From an uncultured Dysgonomonas sp. (GTDB lineage Bacteria; Bacteroidota; Bacteroidia; Bacteroidales; Dysgonomonadaceae), in NCBI GenBank assembly GCA_937995835.1, contig CALKIV010000115.1, positions 1-49,864 on the forward strand: 49,864 bases of DNA. Reading direction: 5' to 3'. Below the pieces are notes generated by a model. The model had not been told where the DNA came from and searched no databases. It worked only from the letters and a program-made list of their open reading frames with translations. The position numbers and the translations under genes are program-made. Positions 8,920-18,500 of the stretch are shown one piece after another; positions within the stretch are counted from its first letter, which is position 1, and each line of letters opens with the position of its first letter.

Positions 8920-9414
8920 TTAATAGATTGGACCATCATAACCATTCCGTGCATTTTGCATACGAGTCACACACTGCTGGCATGATGCCCTCTGATATTC
9001 TTCTGCATCCAACACTTCATAGATCTGCTGGTATGCGTCTTTCACAAATGCTATACTATCAAGCTTCAGGTCATATTGGAGTATCTCTTCTCGAGTTCCA
9101 CCTTTATACTCTGTGATTCTTCGCATAGCTTTTAACTCATTTTCTACTGTATAAAGCGAATCTAACACCTGTTGACAGTCTTGTTTTCTGATCTTTCTTG
9201 TCAACTTAACACCCATATTTTTAGTTTCCAAAACATTGGGAAATTTGATGTCTAACGAGTCTAGAATAAACATGGCACTATCCATTTGATTATTCAGATA
9301 ATACATGTTGGCTATATCATAATATGCTAAAGCATCCTTCTTTTCTTGCTCACGACCACAGCTAAACAGGAGCAAAAGAAGAAATAGGCTAAGAGAAAAA
9401 TATGTTGTCTTCAT
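8920..9414 (-). CDS. Small lipoprotein, function unknown
   Basis: 164 residues with a lipoprotein signal (LFSC, lipid-bearing C19). The mature part is predicted to be helical; residues about 28-60 (YYDIANMYYLNNQMDSAMFI) resemble a single tetratricopeptide-like helix pair, and the segment after residue 80 has a heptad-like pattern. A CQQC pair lies near residue 145. No enzyme motif is visible. It is probably anchored in the inner leaflet of the outer membrane or in the periplasm. It follows the small two-TM protein and the second S9 peptidase in the same direction and is probably co-transcribed with them. Confidence 0.8.
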   Translation of the reverse strand: MKTTYFSLSLFLLLLLFSCGREQEKKDALAYYDIANMYYLNNQMDSAMFILDSLDIKFPNVLETKNMGVKLTRKIRKQDCQQVLDSLYTVENELKAMRRITEYKGGTREEILQYDLKLDSIAFVKDAYQQIYEVLDAEEYQRASCQQCVTRMQNARNGYDGPIY

Positions 9415-9484
9415 TTTGTTTATTGTTAGTTGTTATTTACTAGATATATAACAAATAGAATGCCAAAAAAGATTTCCTCCTTTA

Positions 9485-9679
9485 TTAGAAGAAGAAGACC
9501 ACAATGACCATTATCATATATATAGCAAATATTGTCAAAGTGACAATACTGATCCACTTGAATACTGTGGAGAGCCTTCGCCAGCCTGATTGCTCCAAAG
9601 AAGAAGATAATAAACCACTGATAACACTCAATAGGTTTGATACCAAAAAGATACTCAGCAAGATAATGCTCAAGCGCAT
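9485..9679 (-). CDS. Small two-TM membrane protein
   Basis: 64 residues. Two hydrophobic segments (about 3-24 and 43-64) are joined by a charged loop containing SLEQSGWRRLSTVFKW, the layout of a genuine small inner-membrane hairpin protein. The ATG begins 6 bases after the TAG stop of the upstream S9 peptidase gene, which points to co-translation. An overlapping longer frame on the same strand (9426-9710) lacks such a pattern and would overlap the peptidase gene. Function unknown; the peptidase context suggests an envelope role at most. Confidence 0.6.
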   Translation of the reverse strand: MRLSIILLSIFLVSNLLSVISGLLSSSLEQSGWRRLSTVFKWISIVTLTIFAIYMIMVIVVFFF

Positions 9680-9684
9680 ATTGT

Positions 9685-12213
9685 CTAATTATTTTCGGGA
9701 TATAGAGCACTCCACCATTCAGGCTGATCTTTTAGCCATTTATCGAACCAGGCATACATCGAGTATGACCATTGAACGCGCCTATCATACTTCATGATTC
9801 CATGATTTTCCTCCTGAACTTGTAGCAATTCTACGGGTACGCCCAAGATTTTAAGAGCAGTAAACATCTGTATACTTTCTCCCACCGGCACATTAGTATC
9901 TACCGAACCATGCGTCAAGAGAATTGGTGTTTTTATTTTATCTGCGTTGAAAAGGGGACTTTGATTGACATAAAGTTCCTGATTGTTCCATGGATAGCTA
10001 TGCGCACTTGCTCCAGCACTATACGAATAGCCCCAATAGCCCTCACCCCAATAGCTAGACAAGGCACTGATGCCTGCATGCGAAATGGCAGCAGCAAAAA
10101 TATCAGTTTGCGTTTGCAAATACATGGTCATAAACCCTCCATAAGATGCACCCACACAGCCAATTTTACTTTGATCTACAAAGCTATGTTGCTTTACAAA
10201 CTCCTTGGTTCCCTCAATGATATCTTCAGCTGTTCTCTTACCCCAAGCATTGACATGACGTGCCGAAAACTCTTGTCCATAGCCAATGGCCCCACTCGGC
10301 TGAATGGTATAAACCACGTATCCTAAAGATGCAAAATTGTGCATCGAATAGGGGTGTTCGAAAGTACGTGCAGTTGGAGTTGTACCTCCATAATAATACA
10401 CAATCATCGGATATTTCTTCGATGGGTCGAAGTTGGGTGGCAGATGATAAAAGCCTTCTATTTTTGTTCCATCTGATGATGTAAAACTCCAATCCTCTAC
10501 TTTTCCTAAATTTCTGGAAGATAATCTAGCCATCATTGGCGCACTGATCAATCTCGTTTTTTTACTCTTTAAATTGTAATCATATACCTGTGTAGGCTGA
10601 TTGATGCCGCGTCCTATAAAGCTGGCAACACTATTATTCTCTGCTACAGAAAAAGACGAAATAACATCTGCCGGCAAATCTAATTTCACAAACGTTTCAT
10701 CTTTTATATTGTATGTATATACATTCTCACAGTCTTTATCCACCACCGAAAGATAGATCAATTGGTCATTTGCATTCCATGAAACAGACTTGACTGATGG
10801 ATTAAAATTTTTAGTTATCGGATTTACTTTTTTACTGCCAATATTATAAATATATGCTTGCACATCATAACTATTAGCAATCTGTCCATCTTTTATATTT
10901 AGCCCAATGCCACCAAAAGCTTCAGGAGCACCAGTAACAACTAAATCCTGCATATTAGGAGAAAATTCAGCACCATAAACAAACTTTTCGTTTTGCCATA
11001 GTGTGTCCACTTTCAGAGTATGAAGATCAAGCATATACATGGATGACTGTCTAAAAGGGTGCTCTGTAATAGTCTCCTTGCTAGACGAATATAAAACATA
11101 ACGCGAATCGGCACTGATGTCATTAAATGCAGAACTAGACTTGCCAAAAGTCAAACGCAATTTAACTCCAGTCTTCAGATCATATTTATACAAAAAATAG
11201 CGATCTAAATATCCACTTTGTCTATCATCGGGTGATTTCAATAACTTAAAATCGCCTTTTCGTGTATCGTTACTCTCTTTATCAGAATAAATTAAGAACG
11301 TTTCGTCAGGTGAGAAGATAAAATCTCCAGCAGGCACATTAGATGCTAATGCATATTCAGCTAAATTTTCAGGATCTACCGATATTAAAACTAAATCATC
11401 CAATTTTTGTTTGAGGTAATACAAACGATTTGTTTTGGGCATCCATCCTTTTACGGCTTCTGGAAGAGATACTGTGACAGATGTTTTCAGATTTCTTAAT
11501 TCTGCATAGCTTGTCTTTTTACCAGTCTTATCTACCAAACTATACTTAATCAACACGAACTGCCCATCAGGAGACATTTGTGTAGAAGTGGCTCGCATCC
11601 CCTCCAAGTCATCTTGTATATTGGTCTGGCGTCTACCATCATTACTCGCCTTGAACACTGCTAACGAGTCATTCTTAGAGGGATAGACAGCTATCTTTAT
11701 TGGTGTATTGGCTTCATCTTTTGCTGTTGCTAGATATTTGATCACAACTTCTTGAGTCTGATAAGGCAATAATGTGATCTCTTTGCTCAGTTTTTTGGCT
11801 TTCTTTTCACCTTTTTCGCTCACGCCTTTTGTGCCCTCTTTCTTGCCATCTATATATAATTCTATCATGTTTGGCGTAGTAATCAAAAGATTCCCCTTCG
11901 CATAACGATCGCTTGTCAACATAAAAGACAAGAATTGCACTTGATATTCATGCTCCACTTTGGGCATTTCTATCTGATCGCCAAATGTGTCTAAAATATT
12001 AGTGTAATCCGAAAAGTGTGGCAATTGTATATCTGTTGCTAGAAGATCTTTTTCTTCAAACTTTTCTCCTTTCAAGTTCGTAACATCCATCATTACAGGC
12101 ATCTGTAAAGACACTGGAGTGGTTACATTCAACTTATTGACAAAGATGGTATCTCCATAGATCAAGCTGCTGACCCCAAGAGATAAAAGAAGAAGGAAAT
12201 GCTTTCTGTTCAT
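9685..12213 (-). CDS. S9 family prolyl oligopeptidase-type secreted peptidase
   Basis: 842 residues, longer than the usual 650-750 of DPP-type S9 enzymes. A signal peptide covers about residues 1-20. An N-terminal extension of about 190 residues with beta-rich character precedes a propeller containing FSPDETFLIYS, DISADSRYVLYSS and SWNANDQLIYLS blades. The hydrolase domain has the nucleophile in GASYGGF (S690), the acid in HGSVD (D772) and the base in ENHG (H804). It is expected to act in the periplasm on short peptides; substrate preference cannot be told. It heads a minus-strand run with the two-TM protein and a lipoprotein. A TACCTTTA box about 40 bases upstream is a plausible weak -7 element. 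Confidence 0.92.
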   Translation of the reverse strand: MNRKHFLLLLSLGVSSLIYGDTIFVNKLNVTTPVSLQMPVMMDVTNLKGEKFEEKDLLATDIQLPHFSDYTNILDTFGDQIEMPKVEHEYQVQFLSFMLTSDRYAKGNLLITTPNMIELYIDGKKEGTKGVSEKGEKKAKKLSKEITLLPYQTQEVVIKYLATAKDEANTPIKIAVYPSKNDSLAVFKASNDGRRQTNIQDDLEGMRATSTQMSPDGQFVLIKYSLVDKTGKKTSYAELRNLKTSVTVSLPEAVKGWMPKTNRLYYLKQKLDDLVLISVDPENLAEYALASNVPAGDFIFSPDETFLIYSDKESNDTRKGDFKLLKSPDDRQSGYLDRYFLYKYDLKTGVKLRLTFGKSSSAFNDISADSRYVLYSSSKETITEHPFRQSSMYMLDLHTLKVDTLWQNEKFVYGAEFSPNMQDLVVTGAPEAFGGIGLNIKDGQIANSYDVQAYIYNIGSKKVNPITKNFNPSVKSVSWNANDQLIYLSVVDKDCENVYTYNIKDETFVKLDLPADVISSFSVAENNSVASFIGRGINQPTQVYDYNLKSKKTRLISAPMMARLSSRNLGKVEDWSFTSSDGTKIEGFYHLPPNFDPSKKYPMIVYYYGGTTPTARTFEHPYSMHNFASLGYVVYTIQPSGAIGYGQEFSARHVNAWGKRTAEDIIEGTKEFVKQHSFVDQSKIGCVGASYGGFMTMYLQTQTDIFAAAISHAGISALSSYWGEGYWGYSYSAGASAHSYPWNNQELYVNQSPLFNADKIKTPILLTHGSVDTNVPVGESIQMFTALKILGVPVELLQVQEENHGIMKYDRRVQWSYSMYAWFDKWLKDQPEWWSALYPENN

Positions 12214-12331
12214 TTTATTATCTACTATATTTTTGCAATTGTATGACTTTTAGCGATAAAGGTACGAATTAAAGGTTCGAAAGATGGCAATAAAAATATT
12301 ATAATTTAATAATAGAAGCCATTTAAAGAAA

Positions 12332-12360
12332 AAAAGACTGCCTTAGATAGGCAGTCTTTT
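12332..12360 (-). terminator. Terminator of the TlpA-like gene
   Basis: Perfect 11-bp stem (AAAAGACTGCC with GGCAGTCTTTT) and a 7-base loop. On the minus strand it is followed by a T-rich run, ending the 12382-12891 gene before the S9 peptidase promoter. Confidence 0.9.
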
Positions 12361-12381
12361 ATAAATAGTTTACTGTATTTT

Positions 12382-12891
12382 TCACTTTTCTCTGGTAAGA
12401 TGTTGGCTTAGCTGTTCAGGACTAACATTTACCTCTAGGATAGTTCCTGACTCATCCACAAGGAAATTTTTGAATCCATGATCTAGCTTATACAGCTCAA
12501 CAAGTGCCGAATGAGTATTAGCTTGTACATAATATTGACCATCTTCGTCAACTTCATCCACTGTTACTGTTCTTTCAAAAACAGACTTGCTCTTGTCAAA
12601 GGACACCGACACCATTTTGATAGGCGAATCTTCATCCCCTGTCAACTTCGAAAACAAAACATTGTCTCGTCTCGAATTGGCATCATACGCTGCCCAAAAA
12701 TTGACCAATACTTTTTGACCTTTTAGGTCAGACAAACTCATTGTCTCCCCCGATACATTTTCCAGATTTTTGATATCGGGAATTGGGTCCCCCGGATTAA
12801 TACTTTCCGAAAGTCTCGAAGTCCTTACTGTTATTAGCGATAGCGATGTTAAAGCAGTCACCAGAAGCAGGAAATACTTCAAATTTCTCAT
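12382..12891 (-). CDS. TlpA/thioredoxin-fold protein lacking the CxxC motif
   Basis: 169 residues with an N-terminal hydrophobic signal or anchor (about 5-22). The remainder fits the TlpA/AhpC-TSA redoxin fold: PGDPIPDIKNLENVSGE, SLSDLKGQKVLVNFWA, a VSVSFDKS strand, and a C-terminal FLVDESGTILEVN strand pair. At the active site, where the family has FWAxWCxxCR, this protein has FWAAYDANSRR, so D70 and S73 stand where the two cysteines should be. There is no cysteine in the mature protein. It cannot act as a thiol-disulfide oxidoreductase and is probably a binding or regulatory paralogue exposed to the periplasm. It is transcribed alone from a promoter about 160 bases upstream, giving a long leader. 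Confidence 0.85.
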   Translation of the reverse strand: MRNLKYFLLLVTALTSLSLITVRTSRLSESINPGDPIPDIKNLENVSGETMSLSDLKGQKVLVNFWAAYDANSRRDNVLFSKLTGDEDSPIKMVSVSFDKSKSVFERTVTVDEVDEDGQYYVQANTHSALVELYKLDHGFKNFLVDESGTILEVNVSPEQLSQHLTREK

Positions 12892-13052
12892 AAAATAATT
12901 TTTTCGTTAGTAATAAGATCTATTTTTCACATCATCACTGACGCGCATTTTCTTATCCCTAGAGATAAATGAAAAATAAATAAATCTTCCCAACCTTTGG
13001 GAGGATAACCCAAGCACTGCTTACGCTTAAGCAACTTGCGTTATTTTTAATC
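12892..13052 (-). promoter_or_regulatory. Possible structured 5' leader of the TlpA-like gene
   Basis: If transcription starts just after the -7 box, the leader is about 160 bases. On the minus strand it can form three successive hairpins: TGCTT with AAGCA, TCCCAA with TTGGGA around an AGG loop, and TTATC with GATAA. This could be a regulatory element. No known riboswitch signature is recognised. Confidence 0.35.
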
Positions 13053-13058
13053 AACGTG

Positions 13059-13066
13059 CAAAGATA
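13059..13066 (-). promoter_or_regulatory. TAnnTTTG -7 box of the TlpA-like gene
   Basis: The minus strand reads TATCTTTG, followed by CACG. This is an exact match to the -7 element. No clear -33 TTTG is present. Confidence 0.5.
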
Positions 13067-13292
13067 CTCTTTAATTTCGATATGGCATTTTTTTTAACTA
13101 AAATATTCATCTATAACCAATCATTATTAACTATCAAACAACTAAGCCACAGCTCATAACATTATTTCACAAGGCTCTTCCATCCCTTTATAGATACAGA
13201 GTGAGACATCTTAGATACAGCAAATAAAAGCAAAATTATCTCATCAAATTAAAACTTACACCTTCCCCCACTCCATTGGACTAAAACAAAAA

Positions 13293-13320
13293 AGAGGATT
13301 GTCATTGCTGACAATCCTCT
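13293..13320 (-). terminator. Terminator of rubrerythrin
   Basis: Perfect 12-bp stem (AGAGGATTGTCA with TGACAATCCTCT), 4-base loop, and a TTTTTTG run on the minus strand. Confidence 0.92.
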
Positions 13321-13344
13321 GATTTTATGCGGAAAAAATCCTTA

Positions 13345-13923
13345 TTAGAAGTTCCATTTTTTAGGCTCAAAGTAAGCTTGAGGATGAAGACATGTAGGAC
13401 ATTTCAACGGTGGTTTTTTAGCTGTAATCACCCAACCACAATTTCTACATTGCCAGTCGATAGCTTCTTCTCTAGCAAATACTGTATCAGTTTCTACTCT
13501 CTTCAATAGATCGTTGTATCTGTCTTCGTGCACTTTTTCAGCGTTAGCAATCATTTTATACATGGTAGCTATTTCTTTAAATCCTTCTTTTTCTGCAATT
13601 TCAGCAAATTTAGGATAATCAACAGACCACTCTTCATGTTCGCCAGCAGCTGCTGCAATCAAGTTTTCAGCAGTTGTTCCAACTTTTCCTGCAGGATACA
13701 TTGCTGTAATTTCTACCATTCCACCTTCAAGGTATGAGAACATACGTTTTGCGTGCTCTTTTTCTTGATCAGCAGTTTCTAAGAAAATTGCTGCTATTTG
13801 CTCAAAACCTTCTTTTTTAGCTTGAGAAGCAAACATAGTATAACGCATTCTAGCTTGAGACTCACCAGCAAACGAAGTCAATAAGCATTTTTCAGTTTCT
13901 GTTCCTTTAATACTCTTTTCCAT
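13345..13923 (-). CDS. rbr: Rubrerythrin
   Basis: Cytoplasmic non-heme iron peroxidase that reduces hydrogen peroxide in anaerobes. The start is taken at the ATG at 13923 (MEKSIKGTETEKCL), giving 192 residues, the usual length; an upstream ATG at 14007 would add 28 residues with no family support. The ferritin-like di-iron domain shows the E-bearing helices FAGESQARMRY (E21), ETADQEKEHAKRM and AAAGEHEEW. The C-terminal rubredoxin domain has the iron ligands CRNC (159, 162) and CPTC (175, 178). It is transcribed alone. A TATATTTG box (13959-13966) and a PerR-like inverted repeat (14012-14030) lie upstream, fitting control by oxidative stress. Confidence 0.97.
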   Translation of the reverse strand: MEKSIKGTETEKCLLTSFAGESQARMRYTMFASQAKKEGFEQIAAIFLETADQEKEHAKRMFSYLEGGMVEITAMYPAGKVGTTAENLIAAAAGEHEEWSVDYPKFAEIAEKEGFKEIATMYKMIANAEKVHEDRYNDLLKRVETDTVFAREEAIDWQCRNCGWVITAKKPPLKCPTCLHPQAYFEPKKWNF

Positions 13924-13958
13924 AATTTTATTTTGAAATAGTTTTTTAATTAATGTAT

Positions 13959-13966
13959 CAAATATA
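13959..13966 (-). promoter_or_regulatory. TAnnTTTG -7 box of rubrerythrin
   Basis: The minus strand reads TATATTTG about 35 bases before the start codon chosen for rubrerythrin. The -33 element is weak. Confidence 0.55.
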
Positions 13967-14011
13967 GCACTTTTAGATGGCTCACAGAAACGAAAACCGC
14001 CTAGCAATAAA

Positions 14012-14030
14012 ATTTAGACTGATTCTAAAT
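14012..14030. promoter_or_regulatory. PerR/Fur-like inverted repeat upstream of rubrerythrin
   Basis: ATTTAGA and TCTAAAT arms around a 5-base centre form a 19-bp palindrome. The inner 15 bases differ at one position from TTAGAATnATTCTAA, a variant of the PerR box. It lies about 46 bases upstream of the -7 box, further than usual for a repressor, so the assignment is tentative. Confidence 0.4.
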
Positions 14031-14035
14031 AAGAA

Positions 14036-14069
14036 CAGAGCCATCTTCAAATGAATGAAGACAGCTCTG
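14036..14069 (-). terminator. Terminator of the RND efflux operon
   Basis: 14-bp stem with two adjacent mismatches (CAGAG..TCTTCA with TGAAGA..CTCTG), 30 bases after the outer-membrane channel gene. The U-tract on the minus strand is only moderate. Confidence 0.65.
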
Positions 14070-14098
14070 CTTAAAAAAAGTATTGAAATAAGTAAGAA

Positions 14099-15520
14099 TT
14101 ATTCTACACCACCACCCAATGCTCTATAAAGATTTACACTGCATTGTAGTTGCTCTAGCTTATCCGAAACTTGTCCCAACTGAGCCTGCAACAGGCTTTG
14201 CTCAGCATTTAGCACTTCGGTGTATGTAGCCTCGCCAGCAAGTAAAAGTTCTTGTGTAAAATCTACTGAAGTTTCTAAAGATTTCACTTGTTTGCTTCTA
14301 TTTCCATTCTTGCTCAACGATTTTTCGAACTGAAATAGGATATCTGAGACCTCTATTCCTGCACTCACCACAGATTGTTCAAACTGGATAAGAGCAATCT
14401 CTTGTTCTGCTTTTGCAATCTCCAATTGTCCCTTCAACTGGCCTCTAGCAAATAGTGGTTGGGTAAGCCCACCAATAATATTTGCAAAAAGGTTTTCAGG
14501 TTTAAAAAAGTTAGACAAAGAGGCTGCTCCCCATCCAAACATACTTCCTGTAGATAGTGATATTGAAGGATAGAAGCTTGCTCTTGCAGCATTCGTTAGT
14601 TCAAATGCAGATCTGAAGTTTAGCTCTGCAGCTTTCACGTCTGGTCTGTTAGATAACATTTGAGCCGGAACTCCAAAAGCCAGTTGTTGAGGCACAGCCT
14701 GAACTTCTAACTTGTTTCTGGTCAAACTACCTGGTTTTCTTCCTAAAAGCAAACACAATGAATTCTCTAACTGACGAATATTATATTCCAAATCCGGCAC
14801 AGTTACTTGTGTACCATATAGTAGCGCCTTACTTTGCTCCACAGCAGCTGCATTGAGCAAACCAGCCTCCATCATAGCCTCCATGGTTTTGGTGCTTTCT
14901 TGAAGGATTTGGATCATCTCGTGAGTAACAAAGAGCTGCTCATCAAGCGCCATCAATGAATAATAGATGGTGGCAATGTTAGAGATCAAAGAGGTTTGCA
15001 CCAGATTCTTAGATTCCAAAGAAGCTAAATATTGAGCTTTTTTACCTCTATGCTCTCTGTTTATTTTACCCCAAACATCCAGTTCCCATGTTGATGCAAT
15101 TCCTAGAGAATACTTATTGGTTTTATATCCCAACGTATTTTTAACTCCACCCTGATCTAAGCTATATCTATTGTGTGTCACATTACCCACCAAAGCAAAG
15201 TCTGGAAAGTAAGCAAGCTTAGCTACATTTAATTGAGTTTCTGCTTGCTTGATACGCTCAGCAGCAATCAACATGTCATAATTGTTTTCTAGCCCTTCAG
15301 TAATAAAAGACTGTAGAAAAGGATCGGTAAAGTATTCTTTCCATGAAAGCGATGCAATAGTAGTAGTGTCTTCTGAGATTTTGTCTCTGAACAGCTTGTC
15401 AGTGTCCATCTCAGGAGATTTGTATTTATTCACCAACTGACACGAAGAGAATCCTCCTGAGAGCACAACTCCCACTAGAACTATACTTACAATGTATTTT
15501 ATATTAGTTATTTGTTTCAT
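14099..15520 (-). CDS. RND efflux outer-membrane lipoprotein (TolC/OprM/NodT family)
   Basis: Outer-membrane channel of a tripartite efflux pump. 473 residues, normal for the OprM/NodT family. A lipoprotein signal ends at C27 (FSSC). The two OEP repeats are visible, with GLENNYDMLIAAERIKQAE and LSNRPDVKAAELNFRSAFE as family hallmarks, and each is followed by long coiled-coil helices. The last gene of the marR-adaptor-pump-channel operon; it starts 15 bases after the pump gene and is followed by a terminator. It is expected to form the trimeric exit duct for substrates delivered by the pump. Confidence 0.95.
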   Translation of the reverse strand: MKQITNIKYIVSIVLVGVVLSGGFSSCQLVNKYKSPEMDTDKLFRDKISEDTTTIASLSWKEYFTDPFLQSFITEGLENNYDMLIAAERIKQAETQLNVAKLAYFPDFALVGNVTHNRYSLDQGGVKNTLGYKTNKYSLGIASTWELDVWGKINREHRGKKAQYLASLESKNLVQTSLISNIATIYYSLMALDEQLFVTHEMIQILQESTKTMEAMMEAGLLNAAAVEQSKALLYGTQVTVPDLEYNIRQLENSLCLLLGRKPGSLTRNKLEVQAVPQQLAFGVPAQMLSNRPDVKAAELNFRSAFELTNAARASFYPSISLSTGSMFGWGAASLSNFFKPENLFANIIGGLTQPLFARGQLKGQLEIAKAEQEIALIQFEQSVVSAGIEVSDILFQFEKSLSKNGNRSKQVKSLETSVDFTQELLLAGEATYTEVLNAEQSLLQAQLGQVSDKLEQLQCSVNLYRALGGGVE

Positions 15521-15535
15521 TATTCAAAAATCTAA

Positions 15536-18500
15536 TTATTTGCTAATCAACTCTTGTCCGTCAGCTGATTTAAATTTAGGACCACTTATCTTTTCTTGGA
15601 TATACTGGAAGATGATATACAGTGTCGGTATAACAATAATACCAATCAGTGTACCTACAACCATCCCTCCGATAGTGGCAATACCTAAAGATCTGTTACC
15701 TACTGCCCCTGCTCCTGTGGCAAAAGCTAGTGGAGACACCCCAGCAATGAAAGCAAATGATGTCATCAAAATAGGACGTAGACGAGCTACGGCTCCGTTG
15801 ATGGCTGCTTCCACAATGGACATTCCTTGCTCGCGACGCTGAATAGCATATTCTACAATCAAAATCGCATTCTTAGCGAGTAGTCCGATCAACATCACCA
15901 TCGATATCTGTACATAGATATTGTTCGAGATCATTTGTCCTCCGAAAATATTTGCTGCCATCAGTCCGATGAATACTCCTGCAAGTCCGACAGGTACAGA
16001 TAATAATACTGCAAATGGAATGATATAACTTTCGTACAACCCTGCAAGAAGTAGATAGATGAACAAGAAACAAATAGCAAAGATAATCACTGTTTGATTT
16101 CCACCTGATGCACCTTCACGCGACATGGCAATGTATTCGTAAGTATAGCTATCGCCCAATACCGATGGAGCAATCTCTTCTACAAGAGGATAAATATCTC
16201 CTGTATTATATCCTGCTGCATAGTTAGGAATAACCAGTACGTCCATCGAGTTATACATATTCAAACGAGTCAGCGTAGGAGAAGATGAAGTACGTTTCAG
16301 GGTTATAAACTCTGTAACGGGAGCCATCTCTCCACTAGATGTTTTGACATATATACCATTCAAATCGTCTAGTTTTGATCTATACTCTGGAGCGGCTTGA
16401 GCCATTATTCTAAATTGCTTACCATAGAGGTTAAACGTATTTACGTAATAACTACCTATGTATGTTTGCATCGTAAGCATCACATCCGAAAGGTTCAATC
16501 CCGCTTCTTTTATTTTAGGAATATCAGCAGTTATCTCGTATTGAGGGAAATTGTTATTGAAGTTCGTTTGCACAATCATCGCTTTTCCACTAGCTCTTAG
16601 AGCTTCGTTAAATTCAAGCGTCTTCTTATAAAAGTCATTTACATTTCCACCTAAACGATCTTGCAATTCCATTTGCACTCCTGTTGCCAAACCGAAACCT
16701 TGTAGAGTTGGGGCTGACATAAACAAGAAGCTTGCTTCTTTAATATGGCTCGTTCTTTCTGTCAATATTGCAGCCACTTGATCTGTTGTAATCGTACGAT
16801 CTTTCCAATTTTCCATTTTCAGGAAGAATGTAGCATACGAACTACCGATACCGGCCATGAAGTTAACCCCTGTAATATTTACGAAAGTTTTAACTCCTTC
16901 TACTTCTTGAGCAATTGCAATAACTTCTTGCACCAATTGGTCTGTTTGCTCTAGAGATGTACCTGGAGCCAATGTAACCAAAGACAATACAGTACCCGAG
17001 TCTTCATTAGGAACAAAGTCTTTTGGTAGCAAATCATTCAAAAATGAAAATATAAGTATTGAACCAATTACTATTGCTACGGCAATTATTTTCTTAGCTC
17101 CTCCTCCTAAAAAGTGTAGTGTGCTCTTATATTTTGAGGTAGCAGCATTAAACATGATATTGAATGAGTAGAAGAATCTGTCAATAAAACTTTTCTTCTT
17201 TCCTTCCTCATGCTCTTCTTCTGGTTTCAGGAATAAAGCACAAAGTGCAGGACTCAAAGTCAACGCATTCAACGCCGAAATCAAAATAGCAAATGCCAAT
17301 GTAAGACCAAATTGTCTAAAGAATACTCCTGTGGTTCCTGCCAAGAAGCTAACCGGGAAGAACACTGCTGACATCACCAATGTAATAGCAATAATAGCAG
17401 GTGCAATCTCTTGCATCGCTGTCAGTGTTGCCTCTCTTGCACTTTTGGCTCCAGCCTCTAGTTGCGCCTTGACGGCCTCGACGACCACAATGGCATCATC
17501 CACTACAATACCAATGGCCAAAATGAGGGCAAAGAGTGTAATCAAGTTTACTGAGAACCCTAGAATCCACATGAAGAAGAAAGTTCCCACGATGGATACA
17601 GGAATTGCTATCGCCGGAATGATCGTCGAACGTAAGTCTTGAAGGAAGATATATACCACTAAGAACACAAGCAAAAATGCTTCAAACAGCGTACTGATCA
17701 CCTTATCGATAGAAGCATCAAGGAACTCAGAAGAGTCCATCACATATGTAATTTCTATACCATCAGGCATTATCTTTTTAGCTTCATCAACCACTGCTTT
17801 CACATCATTGATCACCTGTGAAGCATTTGATCCAGCAACCTGGCTCACACTACAAAACACCGATTCATCCGTTCCATTTAGAGTAGAGATAATACTATAG
17901 TTCAATGCCCCTAGCTCTACATCTGCCACATCTTTTAGTCTTAGGATATGGTTGCCTTCCGAACGTACTATAATGTTTTGAAATTCTTCTTCTGTCTGAT
18001 ATTTTCCTCTATACTTTAGCGTATACTGGAAAGACTGATCACTATTTGCCCCTAGCTCTCCAGGAGCAGCTTCAATACTTTGATCTTGCAATGCACCAAT
18101 AACTTCACCTACCGAAAGCTTGTATGATGCCATAACATCAGGCTTTAACCATACACGCATCGAGTAGTCTTTCGCTCCATTAATTTCAGCATTACCTACA
18201 CCATTCACACGTTTGATCTGTGGTAGAACATTAATGTTGGCATAGTTCTGCAAGAACTCTCCATCATAAATTTCACTACTTGTAGATAGTGTGAAGGCTA
18301 GAATGGTACTGTTTTGTTGCTTCTTAACAGTTACCCCTTGTTGCAATACCTCTGCAGGAAGCAAAGGGTTTGCTCGCGCTGCCATGTTTTGCACGTTTAC
18401 CGATGCAATATCCGGATCAACGCCATAGTTAAAGTATATTCTGATGGACCCCATACCATTATTCATGGCAGTAGATTCCATATACATCATACCTTCTACC

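Larger units (their letters stand above)
12892..13344. other. Intergenic stretch with long leader and terminator
   Basis: Holds the probable structured leader of the TlpA-like gene, its -7 box, about 220 bases of featureless AT-rich DNA, and the rubrerythrin terminator. No real protein gene is seen. A 13-codon minus-strand ORF at 12907-12948 could be a leader peptide but is weakly supported. Confidence 0.6.

Noticed and set aside
9426..9710. 94-codon minus-strand ORF overlapping the small two-TM gene
   Set aside because: It overlaps the end of the S9 peptidase gene by 26 bases and lacks a coherent membrane or soluble pattern, unlike the 64-residue frame.
13345..14007. Longer rubrerythrin start at 14007
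   Set aside because: The extra 28 residues do not belong to the family; the -7 box and a PerR-like site would fall within or at the edge of the coding region.
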